The position numbers were made by a program, and so were the translations under genes. The notes beneath the pieces were generated by a model. It ran no database searches. It was given only the letters and a program-made list of their open reading frames with translations, and was not told the DNA's origin. From Lichenicoccus sp964246745 (lineage in GTDB: Bacteria > Pseudomonadota > Alphaproteobacteria > Acetobacterales > Acetobacteraceae), in NCBI GenBank assembly GCA_964246745.1, contig CAXTRK010000016.1, forward strand, positions 3,320 through 67,319: a stretch of 64,000 nt of DNA. The letters run 5' to 3'. Shown here one piece after another: positions 56,136-64,000 of the stretch; within the stretch, counting starts at the first letter, position 1; the number at the start of each line of letters is the position of its first letter.

Positions 56136-56150
56136 GCAGCATCATGCTGC
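56136..56150. promoter_or_regulatory. Inverted repeat before a small ORF
   Basis: GCAGCAT-C-ATGCTGC, 7-bp perfect arms around one base, 17 bases before the next start and just before its GGAGAG. It could be an operator or a hairpin near the ribosome binding site. Confidence 0.35.
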
Positions 56151-56167
56151 ATCGGAGAGACCTTGCC

Positions 56168-56395
56168 ATGTCGCAGCGTGATCCACGTCCCGGCACGCAT
56201 GCCTGGGACGAGAGCGACAGCCGCTCGATCGCAAGCCATACAAGTTCCTACAACAGCCGCATGTTTGTGGCGCCAACTGTGCCAGTGATCCCCAAGCCGG
56301 CCTACGGAGTGTCGGCGACCGGCCGTCTCGCCTCGGCGCTGATGGGGCGGCTACGCGCGCGAGGCGCGGCCAGGGAGTGCGCGCGTCGGCCGTAG
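56168..56395 (+). CDS. Hypothetical 75-residue protein
   Basis: Starts at the ATG at 56168 with GGAGAG about eight bases upstream. The N-terminal half is polar (MSQRDPRPGTHAWDESDSRS, then Ser/Thr/Tyr rich), the middle is Pro/Val rich (APTVPVIPKPAYG), and the end is basic (MGRLRARGAARECARRP). No TM helix, no known family. It diverges from the Kir channel, with a relatively AT-rich spacer carrying inverted repeats. Confidence 0.5.
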   Translation: MSQRDPRPGTHAWDESDSRSIASHTSSYNSRMFVAPTVPVIPKPAYGVSATGRLASALMGRLRARGAARECARRP

Positions 56396-56418
56396 CGTCG
56401 AGCGCCGGTTCCGCGATT

Positions 56419-58431
56419 TCATGACAAAGTCGAGTCGATCAGCTCCGTAATGTGCGGGAACAGGGCCGCCTCATCGAGTTCAAAATTAAAGAACGAGGCC
56501 TGACCCGGCGAGACATCGACCAGCCGCGGCGCATCGGGGCGGTCTTGCACCAGTTCCGGATTGGCGAAGACGAGACGGGTTGGCGACTCCATGAAGTCCG
56601 GCGCGTCATAGATGTGCAGGTCGCGGCGATGGATCAGGTTGTGGCGGCTGGTGACCACAAAGCCGGGCTTGTTGCAGACCCAGCGGTATTTCGCCAGGCT
56701 GGCGCCCCAGATGGAGACAAAGCAGTCGCATCGCGCGGCCCATGCCAGGCTGACCGCGATCGGCTGTCCGATCGTCGCCACGATGCGCAGCCTGTGCCGC
56801 TCGAAGCGGCGGCGTAGCTGTGCCGCGAGGTCGTGCTCGACGTCCGCCGGGCTGCGCGCGGCGCGTGATTCCCCATGGCTTTCAATGAGCGCGCCATCCG
56901 CGCGGGCATTGTGCCCGTCCAATACCAGCACGGCGTCCGGATGACGCTCGGCGATGCAGCCTGCGAGCCGCTCGAAGAAGCCCGCCACGTCGACCAGCGT
57001 GCGGTTCTCGACGCGCAGGCCGAGCAGGATGACGAGCCGTCGTCCGCGGGTTTGCGCCGCCACGTCGGCCGCCGCCGCGCGGACCGCGGGGCCTTTGAGG
57101 ATACGCTGTCTGAGGTGTTGCGAGACGTGCTCGCTGGTGACGCGCAGCATCATTGTGCCGCTTTCGTAGGTGTGGCGGATCAGCGACGCGGTGCCCTCAA
57201 GGTCGCGCCGCACCCGTCCGCGCAGCGCCGGGTAGAGCGCGTCGATGGCGCCGTACAGCTCGGTTTGCGCGTCGGCGTCGAGCACGATCCAGTGCGGCAG
57301 CAGACCCGCGGCGGCAAGGCCCGGCTCATTCGCCAGCAGATGGTCGATGCCGCTCAGCTCGTTCCAGAGCTGGTGGCCGATATGCACGCTGGCGCGGCCG
57401 CGCAGCACGCTGGCGAAGCGGCGCGGGCCGGCGTTCAGGTAGGGCACCAGCAGGCCGGCCCAGACCGCGACATGGGTGGTGATCCAGTGCGATAGATGCG
57501 GCAGGAGCTGCAGCCCGGCCACGCCGCGCGTGCGCTCTTCGGGTCCGGCCACGATCAATCCGAGGCCAGGAAACCAGATGCCGCCGGCGGTGGAGAAATG
57601 ATCTCCGATCAGCACGAAGAACACCAGCCCGTGCCGGCGATCGGCAAAGCGGTAGGCGAAATGAAAGTCGTCGATGCAGACGCATCCCTGTGCGTGCAGC
57701 GTGGCGCCGTCGACCGGGCTTGGCCAGGCGATGGCGCCGCTTCGGAACGCGTCCGGCAGGCGGTCCTGCCAGGAGACGGCAAAGCCGGCGGCAAGCTGCG
57801 ACGGATCGATCGCGCGCAGGCTGCGGTCCACGCGGTCGCGATAGATCAGCGGCGCGTCCGCGAGCATGTCGGACAGCAGCAGCGCCGGACGCGGCAGCAC
57901 GGCGTCTCGGCACAGCAGCGCGATGGCGACGCGGGTGGCCGCGTTGAGGCGGAGGAAGGCGAGACCATCCGCCTCGAGCGTGGGCGTGCACTCCTCCAGC
58001 ACGTTGCCGAGCAGCCGTTGCAGCACGGGCATGGCCTTCTGTCGCAGCAATGCCAGGGCCTCCGGGCCGATCCGGTCCAGATCGTCGCCGATCCGCTGCA
58101 TGCGGCAATCAAGGAACCAGGTCGCCTCGCGCCCATCGTCGTGCGCCAGCTCAAGCAGGAACAATGGCGCGAAGCCGGTATGCAGCAGCACCGCCCGCCA
58201 GCCCGGCAGAAAGGCGCGGACGATCTGGCGCTCCATCAGCAACGGCATCAAACGGCCGCCGAGACGCACACGCAGGCCGTCGCCGCCGTCGACGACCGGG
58301 TCGGCCACGATGAGCTGTTGCAGCGCCGCGGCCTGCCCGGCTGACGCCGCCGCAATCACGCGCTTGCCCACAGCCACCTCGTGATCGTCGCCACGCGCCG
58401 CCGTACCATAGCGCGGGCAGGCGGTCCACAA
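56419..58431 (-). CDS. Large protein of unknown function in a glycan-like locus
   Basis: About 670 residues from a TTG at 58431; a GTG near 58386 is another possible start. No signal peptide or TM helix is clear. No family recognised with confidence. The C-terminal third (from ~residue 460) has a Rossmann-like layout, GRRLVILLGLRVENRTLVDV, PDAVLVLDGHN, LRIVATIGQPIAVSLAW, then CFVSIWGASLAKYRWVCNKPG, which resembles the second half of GT-B or GT61-like glycosyltransferases. It precedes nothing on its strand and follows the SGNH-like gene and a glycosyltransferase, so a role in surface polysaccharide building is the best guess. Confidence 0.5.
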   Translation of the reverse strand: MWTACPRYGTAARGDDHEVAVGKRVIAAASAGQAAALQQLIVADPVVDGGDGLRVRLGGRLMPLLMERQIVRAFLPGWRAVLLHTGFAPLFLLELAHDDGREATWFLDCRMQRIGDDLDRIGPEALALLRQKAMPVLQRLLGNVLEECTPTLEADGLAFLRLNAATRVAIALLCRDAVLPRPALLLSDMLADAPLIYRDRVDRSLRAIDPSQLAAGFAVSWQDRLPDAFRSGAIAWPSPVDGATLHAQGCVCIDDFHFAYRFADRRHGLVFFVLIGDHFSTAGGIWFPGLGLIVAGPEERTRGVAGLQLLPHLSHWITTHVAVWAGLLVPYLNAGPRRFASVLRGRASVHIGHQLWNELSGIDHLLANEPGLAAAGLLPHWIVLDADAQTELYGAIDALYPALRGRVRRDLEGTASLIRHTYESGTMMLRVTSEHVSQHLRQRILKGPAVRAAAADVAAQTRGRRLVILLGLRVENRTLVDVAGFFERLAGCIAERHPDAVLVLDGHNARADGALIESHGESRAARSPADVEHDLAAQLRRRFERHRLRIVATIGQPIAVSLAWAARCDCFVSIWGASLAKYRWVCNKPGFVVTSRHNLIHRRDLHIYDAPDFMESPTRLVFANPELVQDRPDAPRLVDVSPGQASFFNFELDEAALFPHITELIDSTLS

Positions 58432-58478
58432 CGCGCGTTTGAGAAGTGGCCGACGCTGGCCAAGCGCGCGGACCTGCT

Positions 58479-59413
58479 CTATCCAAGCGCCTTCACAAGC
58501 AGCGGATAGAGTTCTCCGACGAGGCGATCTTGTGCGGCCTGGTTCGGATGCAGTCGATCAATGTGATAACGCGGCGCGTAATCCGTGGGCGCGCTGCCGT
58601 CTCCAAGGATTCTGTTCAGGTCAAGCGTCAGTTCACCCCGCGCGCCCAGGGCATGGCAACGCGCGACCGAGGAAAGTCTCGCCGCTTCATGACCGGGTGC
58701 CGCGCATTTGGCGGCCTGCGGCACGGCGCTCAGAAAGATGGGCGCGCCACCCTGGCGTCGGATCAGGTCCGCATAATGCAAGGCGCGATGCCACGCCAGG
58801 TCGGCGGCCGCTTGCGCATCCTCGCCCGACATCGCCGGATCCACGTCGTTGCCCGACCATGTCCCGCTCGGGCGATCCAGCTCAACGACCGGATTGTTCA
58901 AAAGCCGGCTGGTGGCCGCGACATAGGCCGCGCCGATCGCAGCCGTAGGGTCGTCGGTGTCCACCATATACAGAATGCGGAGATGGTCGAAATCGGCCTC
59001 AGCCGTCCAGTTCTCGATGAACGTGAAGGGTCCACTGTTGGTGACGCTGTTCTGCCCGCGGCTTACCGCGGTGATACGCATGGTCGCGAGGTGAGACAAT
59101 CTCCCGCGCAAGACGGTTCCCCAGGACGAGGCTGGTCAGTCGATGCCGACAAGCGACAGGAACTTTCGGTTGTCGACCGAAAGGCGATAGCAGGGCATCG
59201 GCGAGCGCCTCCAGGTCCTTCATGCCGAGATACGGCAAGATGGCGTCCGGAAAATCCGACCACCGGCGTGTCCAATGGCTCCCTCTGCGGCTCCCTCTGC
59301 GGCTCCCTCTGCGGCTCAGTCAGCACATCCGGTCCGGAGACGATCTCACGGCTTTCATGGCTCACCGCAAGCGGGTGGCCATGCGAGGAGATGATCTGGT
59401 GGAAGGCGGTCAT
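58479..59413 (-). pseudogene. SGNH/GDSL-like gene broken by frameshifts
   Basis: Three overlapping frames appear to carry consecutive parts of one protein: 59413 to about 59280 (MTAFHQIISSHGHPLAVSHE), about 59260-59100 (FPDAILPYLGMKDLEALADA, then LTSLVLGNRLAREIV), and about 59090-58479 (RITAVSRGQNSVTN through to a C-terminus). The last frame ends with an SGNH-like block V, YHIDRLHPNQAAQDRLVGEL, supporting a GDSL-type esterase or acetyl-transfer protein. A 12-bp tandem repeat at the first junction may mark the damage. The last 210 residues could still be translated from an internal start. Confidence 0.45.
59277..59316 (-). repeat. 12-bp tandem repeat, 3.3 copies
   Basis: The unit CCCTCTGCGGCT is repeated exactly three times (59281-59316), with a partial copy before it. 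On the minus strand it encodes Pro-Gln-Arg-Glu repeats in one frame. Confidence 0.85.
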
Positions 59414-60924
59414 TTACATCCAGCCTGGCAGAAGCGTCGCGCCATCAGGGTTTGCTAAAGCCCGCTGCTCATTGGGCAGGAACTGCATCGCCGCCGCGCA
59501 GATCCCGATGGCGCCACCGGCCTTGATGATGTCGCGAACCGTGGCTGGCGAAGGCGGCGCGGCCGGCAGCAACCCGAGACCCGCATATCGCGGCTCAAGA
59601 TCCTCTGGAGCCTCGGTGGGAACGAGGACAAAGCGCTCCCATTCCTTTGGCTCCCAGCGATCCGCGGAGGTGACGCCGATGCCGGTGCCATCGGGCGGCA
59701 ACGCGGTCAGATAGCGCCGCATCGGCGTCTTGAGGGTGACGCTCCCGCCGTCTGGTGCCGCGGATTGCTCGAAGCCGAGCACGTTGCAGATGCGATGATC
59801 GTTCTTGATATGGATCGCATCGTCGGAGTCGGGCGCCAGCATATACAGGGCCTGGCTGTGCGCGGAGGCGCCGACCAGGATGACCCGCCGGCAGCCAGCC
59901 TTGGAGAGGGTCGCAAGCGAGCCATGGACGAGTTGGCCAAGGCCATCGATGGCAAGCACGCCGCCGAAACAAGTCTGCGCCTGCGCGGCGAAAGGCGCGG
60001 GGGCGCCGGCGTGGCACGGGCCGCGCGTGCCTAAATAATCCCGCATGATCTCGTTGTTGATCCTGAACAGGTTGCGGTACAGCAGCGGCAGCAGCCGCAG
60101 CGGCTCTCGGTCCTCTATCTCGTTGACGTTGAAGACGTTCCAGTACTCGTTGGTCAAGCCCTGCAGATCGGAGCGTCTGCGTATGCGCTCGATGAAATGT
60201 TCCATGCTGCGTGGAATGAAGTGCATCAGCTTGGCCACCGACCAATCAGGCGGATGATTGATCGCCCCGGGACCGCCCCAACGCACCGGCTGACCGCTGG
60301 GATCAAGATAGGGCTTGCCGCCAACGTTGAAGGTGTGCGGATCGCGCCATCGATCGACCACAAACTGCGGCCGGACAAAGGATTTCACGCTTCGGTTATG
60401 GCCGAACTCTGCGGGTGAATGGCGGGTGAAAGCCTCGACGGTCGGCGCCAGCGGCTTGAGCAGGTGCCCGTTGCTGCCGTAGATGCACCAACTGAACGCG
60501 ATCGCCGCCGCTTGAGGGAAGCCGGAGAGAAAGCCGGGAAGGTCGGCGCCGCCGCGCAGATAGAGATATTCGTCGGCGTCAAGAAAGCCGATCCAGTCGA
60601 ACTCGTCTCGAAACATGCGGATCGCGCCGAGATAGGTTTCGCGCTGGCGCGCGGTGAAGGGTTGCACGGACAGGTCGGTACGCAGCGGACGCACGTCGAA
60701 GCAGCGCGACGCCGCCAGCGCCGCCTCCCAGGTGCCGTCGGTCGAGTGATCGTCATAGACGATGATTGTATCGACGCCGATTGCGAAGTACCAGGCGATC
60801 CATGCGCAAAAGTCTGGGTATTCGTTCTTGACGAAGACGACAACTGCAACCTTTGGAGGCGTTCAGGGGACCTTGGCCTGTGTTTGCGCACGGTTCGCAC
60901 AAAACCACATTCGAAACCTACCAT
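59414..60924 (-). pseudogene. Family 2/92-like glycosyltransferase, apparently frameshifted near its start
   Basis: The main frame (60862 to 59414) encodes VAVVVFVKNEYPDFCAWIAW, VDTIIVYDDHSTDGTWEAAL, the DxD block WIGFLDADEYLYL and NHPPDWSVAKLMHFIPRS, typical of family 92-like glycosyltransferases. It then has a long C-terminal region with AGCRRVILVGASAHSQALY. A TGA at 60863-60865 precedes it, and no start codon lies between that stop and the conserved start of the domain. One base missing near 60857 would join it to the ATG at 60924 (MVGFECGFVRTVRKHRPRSP). An internal GTG at 60694 would lose the nucleotide-sugar-binding part. Probably inactive. Confidence 0.6.
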
Positions 60925-61075
60925 GCCGCCATCGTAATGGCGAACAATCGTCGCATCGTCTATTCTTTTAAAAAAGTGGCACTTTGGCGCGCTCTAGATC
61001 AAGAGGCGCCGGTCCAGGACGCTGCATCCGGCCTGCCGGTCGCGCGTAATTCCTGCTCCTGAACAAGTCCGCGAG

Positions 61076-61404
61076 ATGCTGCTTCGGCGTCACGCATGTC
61101 CGTTGGGAGCCCTTACGTGTTCCCAGCAAAGGGCGGAGGATAGCGCCGGTCGCAGCTTTGCGCCTGCCACACGGGCCATGCACGCCTGTGGCTTGAACCG
61201 GAAGGACATCGTGGACGCGCACGGGCAGATGACGCCTCACAGCCTGCGCCACACGTTGCGAGTTGGCTGCTACGGCACGGTGTGGACCTGGCTGAAGTGC
61301 GGGACGCGCTGGGCCATAAAAGCCGGCAAATGACCCGGCGCTATGCGCAACTGAGCAAGGTAGAGACCGCGAAGCGCCTTGGGTCGATATGGAGGCTTCG
61401 CTCT
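61076..61404 (+). pseudogene. Tyrosine-recombinase (phage integrase) C-terminal remnant, frameshifted
   Basis: One frame gives CGLNRKDIVDAHGQMTPHSLRHT, with the HxxR box; after one missing base near 61260 the next frame gives ASWLLRHGVDLAEVRDALGHKSRQMTRRYAQLS (quoted as the joined reading around LGHKS and the catalytic Tyr). The upstream half with the first catalytic Arg is absent or scrambled (only SPYVFPAKGGG is recognisable at about 61110). It lies next to tRNA-Arg, the usual place for an integrase gene. The 150 bases between it and the glycosyltransferase are AT-richer and hold nothing recognisable. Confidence 0.7.
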
Positions 61405-61454
61405 GATCTTGCGCTAGTATCACTCCACAGATTCGTATTCTTTTCAGTAGTATA

Positions 61455-61531
61455 TGGCGCGCCCTACTGGATTCGAACCAGTGACCGATAGCTTAGAAGG
61501 CTATTGCTCTATCCAACTGAGCTAAGGGCGC
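61455..61531 (-). tRNA. tRNA-Arg(TCT)
   Basis: A 77-nt cloverleaf on the minus strand with encoded CCA at 61455-61457. Acceptor stem GCGCCCT/AGGGCGC, D-arm GCTCAGTTGGATAGAGC, anticodon stem ATAGC/GCTAT around loop CTTCTAA (anticodon TCT), and T-arm CTGGTTCGAATCCAG. Reads AGA codons, rare in this GC-rich genome. Its 5' half is repeated at 63507-63537. Confidence 0.95.
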
Positions 61532-61533
61532 GC
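61503..61533. repeat. Candidate attachment-site copy inside tRNA-Arg
   Basis: 31 bases covering the tRNA from its 5' end to the base of the anticodon stem. They recur at 63507-63537 with 2 mismatches; the first 20 bases are identical. Confidence 0.55.
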
Positions 61534-61727
61534 AAGCGGTTTCTAGTCGCTAAGCCATTGAATGTGCTTATCTGCTACTTTACCAGTGGAAAAAAGGCAT
61601 GTAGGCTTGGAAGCATACGAAAACGTCGACTGTGTCACTTCTTTTGGCACAATTTTGCCACACTGGTTGGCGCAATAGGAAACTGCTCGATGGTCCAAGC
61701 CGCTCCAGGACGTTCCGCCGATTAAAT
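61532..61727. other. AT-richer spacer without a supported gene
   Basis: Composition differs from the surrounding chromosome (many A/T runs). Short open frames exist on both strands but none shows a start with a ribosome site plus recognisable motifs. Probably element-derived. Confidence 0.4.
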
Positions 61728-62530
61728 AGCCAGACAGGTCAGATGGGAACAGCTTGGCATCGACCGGGCTCGGCGGGGTGCCCGCGCGGCCGAGCAGCGG
61801 GCCATAGCGACCGGCGGGATGGGCGAGATGGCTCATACCAGCGCATTCCTTCAAGAGGTCGTTCCTGGCCTTACACGGGCCATGAAAGGATTGCAAAAGG
61901 ATGCTTCTGAGGCGGACGGAAAGGCCGGCCGCGTGGTCCTTTGGCGACCTCTGATCGGCCTTCTTGAGCCTGATCTGATCGCCGTGATCGCGGTTCACGC
62001 CGCCATCCTCGCTACGACAGCCAAGTGCGGCACCGACGCTCAAACCTCAGTATCCGCTGCCGCGGCCATTGCCGAGGACATGCGAACACAGATCGAATTC
62101 GAGATGTGTCAGGCCGAGCAGGCGGCGGTCGATGCCGACGCGCAGGCCCGCCGGGATACCGCAGCCTGCTAAAGGCGTTCGCCGCCACCTACCCACACGC
62201 CGACAAGCTTAAATGGGACCGCTGGAGGCGCAAGACCGAGAGCGCGCGTATCGAAGGTGGCCTCTCTCCACCAAGGTGGCGATGGGCGGCGCGATCCTGC
62301 ACCCGATCGGGCGGTCGGGAGGCCGTTTCGCCGCTATCATGGAACACCGTGGCGGCCGCCACCCAGTAGGCGTTCTCGTGTTGACGGATAAGGGCAAGGA
62401 GAGATGCGGCGTATCCGGACCAATCGTGAATTGTCCAGGCCACGCCTCATGCCGATGATTGTTCACCGCCTGGATTGGCAGTACGACGCCCCGATTGGCG
62501 AGATACGGAGACACCCATGCACGCCACAGG
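61728..62530 (+). pseudogene. Fragments resembling a T7-type single-subunit phage RNA polymerase
   Basis: Pieces in three frames follow the order of the N-terminal domain of T7-like RNA polymerases. Frame one (61728-62172): RQVRWEQLGIDRARRG, then LIGLLEPDLIAVIAVHAAIL and a helical part. Frame two (about 62164-62260): LLKAFAATYPHADKLKWDRW. Frame three (about 62237-62450): RWPLSTKVAMGGAILHPIGR, RFAAIMEHRGGRHPVGVLVL. Then RLMPMIVHRLDWQY matches the region before the GGY motif. No palm or catalytic region follows. The assignment rests on recalled family patterns only. Confidence 0.45.
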
Positions 62531-63190
62531 TGGTTTCATTCGGCGGTCAAACTTAACAAACGCTTGGCGGTTCGGCACTCTGCGCAAAGCCATACGGACG
62601 TTCTTGAGCGCCCTGTAAGCGCATCCGACATGCAGGGGCGTGGTGCGCGGCGGCCGAGAACGGCGAACGGCTGTACAGCGACAAAGAGTGGGGGCAAATG
62701 TCGCCAGCGGCGCGCAAGCGGCACCTCGATACGATGTCCGCCATCCACACCAGCACAACAAAAAGCAGAGGGCCGTGCTTGGGGCCTTGAGAGCCTGTTA
62801 GCGGCCTGTGAAGAGCTTATCGACGAGCCCCGCATTTGGTCCCCGCACAACCTATCCGCCACGCCCGGCCCTGAGTTCGACATTCTCGATTTCTACGACG
62901 CCTCGCGGCAGGCTGAGGACGATGGCGATGCCATACGAGCGGCATCTTTGCGCCGCGCCGCCGACGCCGCATATGATCGTCTGCGGCTTGAGCTGATGGC
63001 TAACCCCGGAACGCGTGTTATGACCCTAGACGACATGGAGCTTGCTACGATCCCGACAGCCCCTCACGCGGTTCGCAATCGGCAGCGCAGGCTGGTAGAG
63101 GCGTTCACGGTTGGCGGCGCCCACCTGGCGCGGGTGGAACGACTGCGCGACCGTAGCCGGCTAGATATCAACGCACGGGAGCCAGTATGA
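62459..63190 (+). CDS. Hypothetical element-borne protein
   Basis: An open frame of 243 codons. The first ~100 codons look like out-of-frame sequence over the polymerase remnant; from about 62774 the composition becomes protein-like: SLLAACEELIDEPRIWSPHN, FDILDFYDASRQAEDDGDAI, then long helices rich in Arg and Ala. No start codon is found near 62774, so the N-terminus is either lost or shifted. No family recognised. The stop overlaps the next gene's ATG, a sign that at least the C-terminal part was once translated in an operon. Confidence 0.35.
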   Translation: MFTAWIGSTTPRLARYGDTHARHRWFHSAVKLNKRLAVRHSAQSHTDVLERPVSASDMQGRGARRPRTANGCTATKSGGKCRQRRASGTSIRCPPSTPAQQKAEGRAWGLESLLAACEELIDEPRIWSPHNLSATPGPEFDILDFYDASRQAEDDGDAIRAASLRRAADAAYDRLRLELMANPGTRVMTLDDMELATIPTAPHAVRNRQRRLVEAFTVGGAHLARVERLRDRSRLDINAREPV

Positions 63191-63390
63191 CGGTTCTTCT
63201 AGGCGACCGAAGAGCCGCGCTGGTCAATGCCGGCGCAGAACCAGCCTTGGCAGACAAGGCGGCGGCGGAGGTCGCCACCTATGAGACGCGCCTGGGAGGC
63301 ATAGAGACCCGCCTTGTCGTGCTTACCTGGATGGTGGGAGCCGTTATCGGCCTAACAACAGCGGTTCTTATCAAGCTGCTAGTGGTTTAG
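63187..63390 (+). CDS. Small tail-anchored membrane protein (DUF1640-like layout)
   Basis: 67 residues from an ATG overlapping the previous stop (ATGA). A helical soluble part (ADKAAAEVATYETRLGGIETRL) is followed by one C-terminal TM helix (LTWMVGAVIGLTTAVLIKLLVV). The coiled-coil-plus-tail-anchor layout resembles small DUF1640/CCDC90-type proteins often carried by mobile elements; the match is only by shape. Confidence 0.55.
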   Translation: MTVLLGDRRAALVNAGAEPALADKAAAEVATYETRLGGIETRLVVLTWMVGAVIGLTTAVLIKLLVV

Positions 63391-63506
63391 CTCAGGCCCG
63401 TTAAGGCCAGCGTGCTAATGTTGCAGGGGTACAATACGCAAGGTTTTCCGTCGCAATCTCAATAGTCTGTCGTTTTGCGTCACGGTGCACCGGCGGAGCC
63501 GCAACC

Positions 63507-63537
63507 ATTGCTCTATCCAACTGAGCCAAGCGCGCGC
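63507..63537. repeat. Second partial copy of the tRNA-Arg 5' half (candidate att site)
   Basis: Matches 61503-61533 with 29 of 31 bases, including 20 in a row, then loses similarity on both sides. It has no T-arm or acceptor partner, so it is not a functional tRNA. The surrounding 63391-63625 holds no supported gene. Confidence 0.55.
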
Positions 63538-63625
63538 CAGCGGGAACGGAATGCATCTCCACAGGCGCAGCCTTTTGCGGGGCGTTTGGCACAGCCTCAG
63601 CCGTGCGGCGCTGATCTGCTTTGTG

Positions 63626-63931
63626 TCAATGCGTCCAATTCTGCAGACGATCGAAGCGGAAGTTGTCGGCGTAGGCCTTCGGCTTGCGCACGCGTGGCGC
63701 GGGCAGTTCGAGGTCGTAGGCGATGCCTTCGCGTTCGGCGTAGGCAACCGCCTCCTCGCGCGACGGGAACTTCAGCCGCAACTGGCTTTTCATGTCGCCG
63801 CTGCCGCTCCAGCCCATCAGCGGGTCGACCACACGTGGCGCCGATTGTCCGTATTCCACAACCCAGTCATGCGTGTTGGCGACGCCTGACTGCATCGAGG
63901 TCTTCGGCTCCTTGAAAATGCGCGCGCGCAT
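63626..63931 (-). CDS. NADH dehydrogenase accessory subunit, NDUFS4-like (ETC complex I subunit)
   Basis: 101 residues starting at the ATG at 63931 with GGAGGAG upstream. MRARIFKEPKTSMQSGVANTH, WVVEYGQSAPRVVDPLMGWS, QLRLKFPSREEAVAYAEREG and YADNFRFDRLQNWTH are the conserved blocks of the family, a supernumerary complex I subunit shared by alphaproteobacteria and mitochondria. This gene marks the return to core chromosome after the decayed element. Confidence 0.92.
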   Translation of the reverse strand: MRARIFKEPKTSMQSGVANTHDWVVEYGQSAPRVVDPLMGWSGSGDMKSQLRLKFPSREEAVAYAEREGIAYDLELPAPRVRKPKAYADNFRFDRLQNWTH

Positions 63932-63946
63932 GGATGCTCCTCCGTC

Positions 63947-64000
63947 TGGTCGGGGCGGCCGGACTCGAACCGGCGGCCTCGTGTACCCAAAACACGCGCG
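63947..64000 (-). tRNA. tRNA-Pro(TGG), 3' part, cut by the window edge
   Basis: Minus strand, encoded CCA at 63947-63949, T-arm CCGGTTCGAGTCCGG, and the anticodon stem-loop CGTGT-TTTGGGT-ACACG giving anticodon TGG. The 5' acceptor and D-arm lie beyond position 64000. Confidence 0.9.

Noticed and set aside
59277..59316. CRISPR-like repeat
   Set aside because: Units are 12 bp, directly adjacent without spacers; it is a simple tandem repeat. No CRISPR array or cas gene was seen anywhere in the window.
61543..62043. A 166-codon open frame on the minus strand beside tRNA-Arg
   Set aside because: Most of it is antisense to the polymerase-like fragments; no ribosome site and no recognisable domain.
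63507..63537. A second functional tRNA gene
   Set aside because: Only the acceptor 5' strand and D-arm are present; no anticodon arm, T-arm or 3' acceptor strand.

Overview
The window is high-G+C DNA from an alphaproteobacterium. The gene content suggests Rhodospirillales, most likely an Acetobacteraceae-like lineage. The evidence is the atpHAGDC operon followed by a DUF3297 gene, a PmtA-type phospholipid methyltransferase, a complex I NDUFS4-like accessory subunit, an alpha-r8 (MmgR)-like small RNA, many 4-bp ATGA/GTGA gene overlaps, and GC-rich palindromic intergenic elements. This placement is inferred from gene content; no 16S gene is present.

Layout. Positions 1-4.8 kb hold an aldo/keto reductase fragment, gmk-hldE, tRNA-Ala(CGC), a YggT protein, an RhlE-type helicase and a small RNA with its own promoter and terminator. 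From 4.8 to 9.3 kb the minus strand carries DUF484-xerC-pip and a ClC channel gene interrupted by two in-frame stops. From 9.2 to 18.7 kb the plus strand carries priA, an alpha/beta hydrolase, a yellow/MRJP-family protein, then thrC - M16 peptidase - pmbA joined by ATGA overlaps, and a Tim44-like protein. A decayed HTH/PIN toxin-antitoxin pair follows. From 19.4 to 22.9 kb the minus strand carries pmtA, a cytochrome oxidase subunit I-like gene lacking key active-centre residues, ctaB and a 51-residue membrane protein. From 23 to 28.6 kb lies a minus-strand run: a hydrolase/gluconate-dehydrogenase-subunit-3 fusion, GMC oxidoreductase, aldose 1-epimerase, greB and gshB. From 28.8 to 35.8 kb the plus strand carries a CheB-CheR-PAS-HWE sensor kinase with its response regulator, then a GntR-regulated ring-cleavage module (VOC dioxygenase, FAH-family protein, alpha/beta hydrolase) with two candidate operators.

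From 35.8 to 42.4 kb come an MFS exporter, DUF3297 and the F1 sector of ATP synthase. From 42.4 to 56 kb come an RNA-ligase-like protein, YceI, MFS transporters, an M32 carboxypeptidase, a TPR protein, an FKBP, a large hybrid kinase, a sulfotransferase and a Kir-type potassium channel. From 56 to 61 kb lies a surface-polysaccharide-like locus (670-residue protein, SGNH-like gene, family-2/92-like glycosyltransferase) in which at least two genes are frameshifted. From 61 kb onward there is an integrase remnant, tRNA-Arg(TCT), fragments resembling a T7-type phage RNA polymerase, and a second partial copy of the tRNA-Arg 5' half. I read this as a decayed prophage or island. The window ends with an NDUFS4-like gene and a partial tRNA-Pro(TGG).

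Overall, a housekeeping chromosome carries several recently inactivated accessory genes (ClC, toxin-antitoxin, glycan genes, integrase, phage polymerase). The least expected intact-looking item is the oxidase subunit I homologue, which keeps the low-spin haem and CuB ligands but has lost the high-spin haem ligand, the active-site tyrosine and the K-channel lysine.
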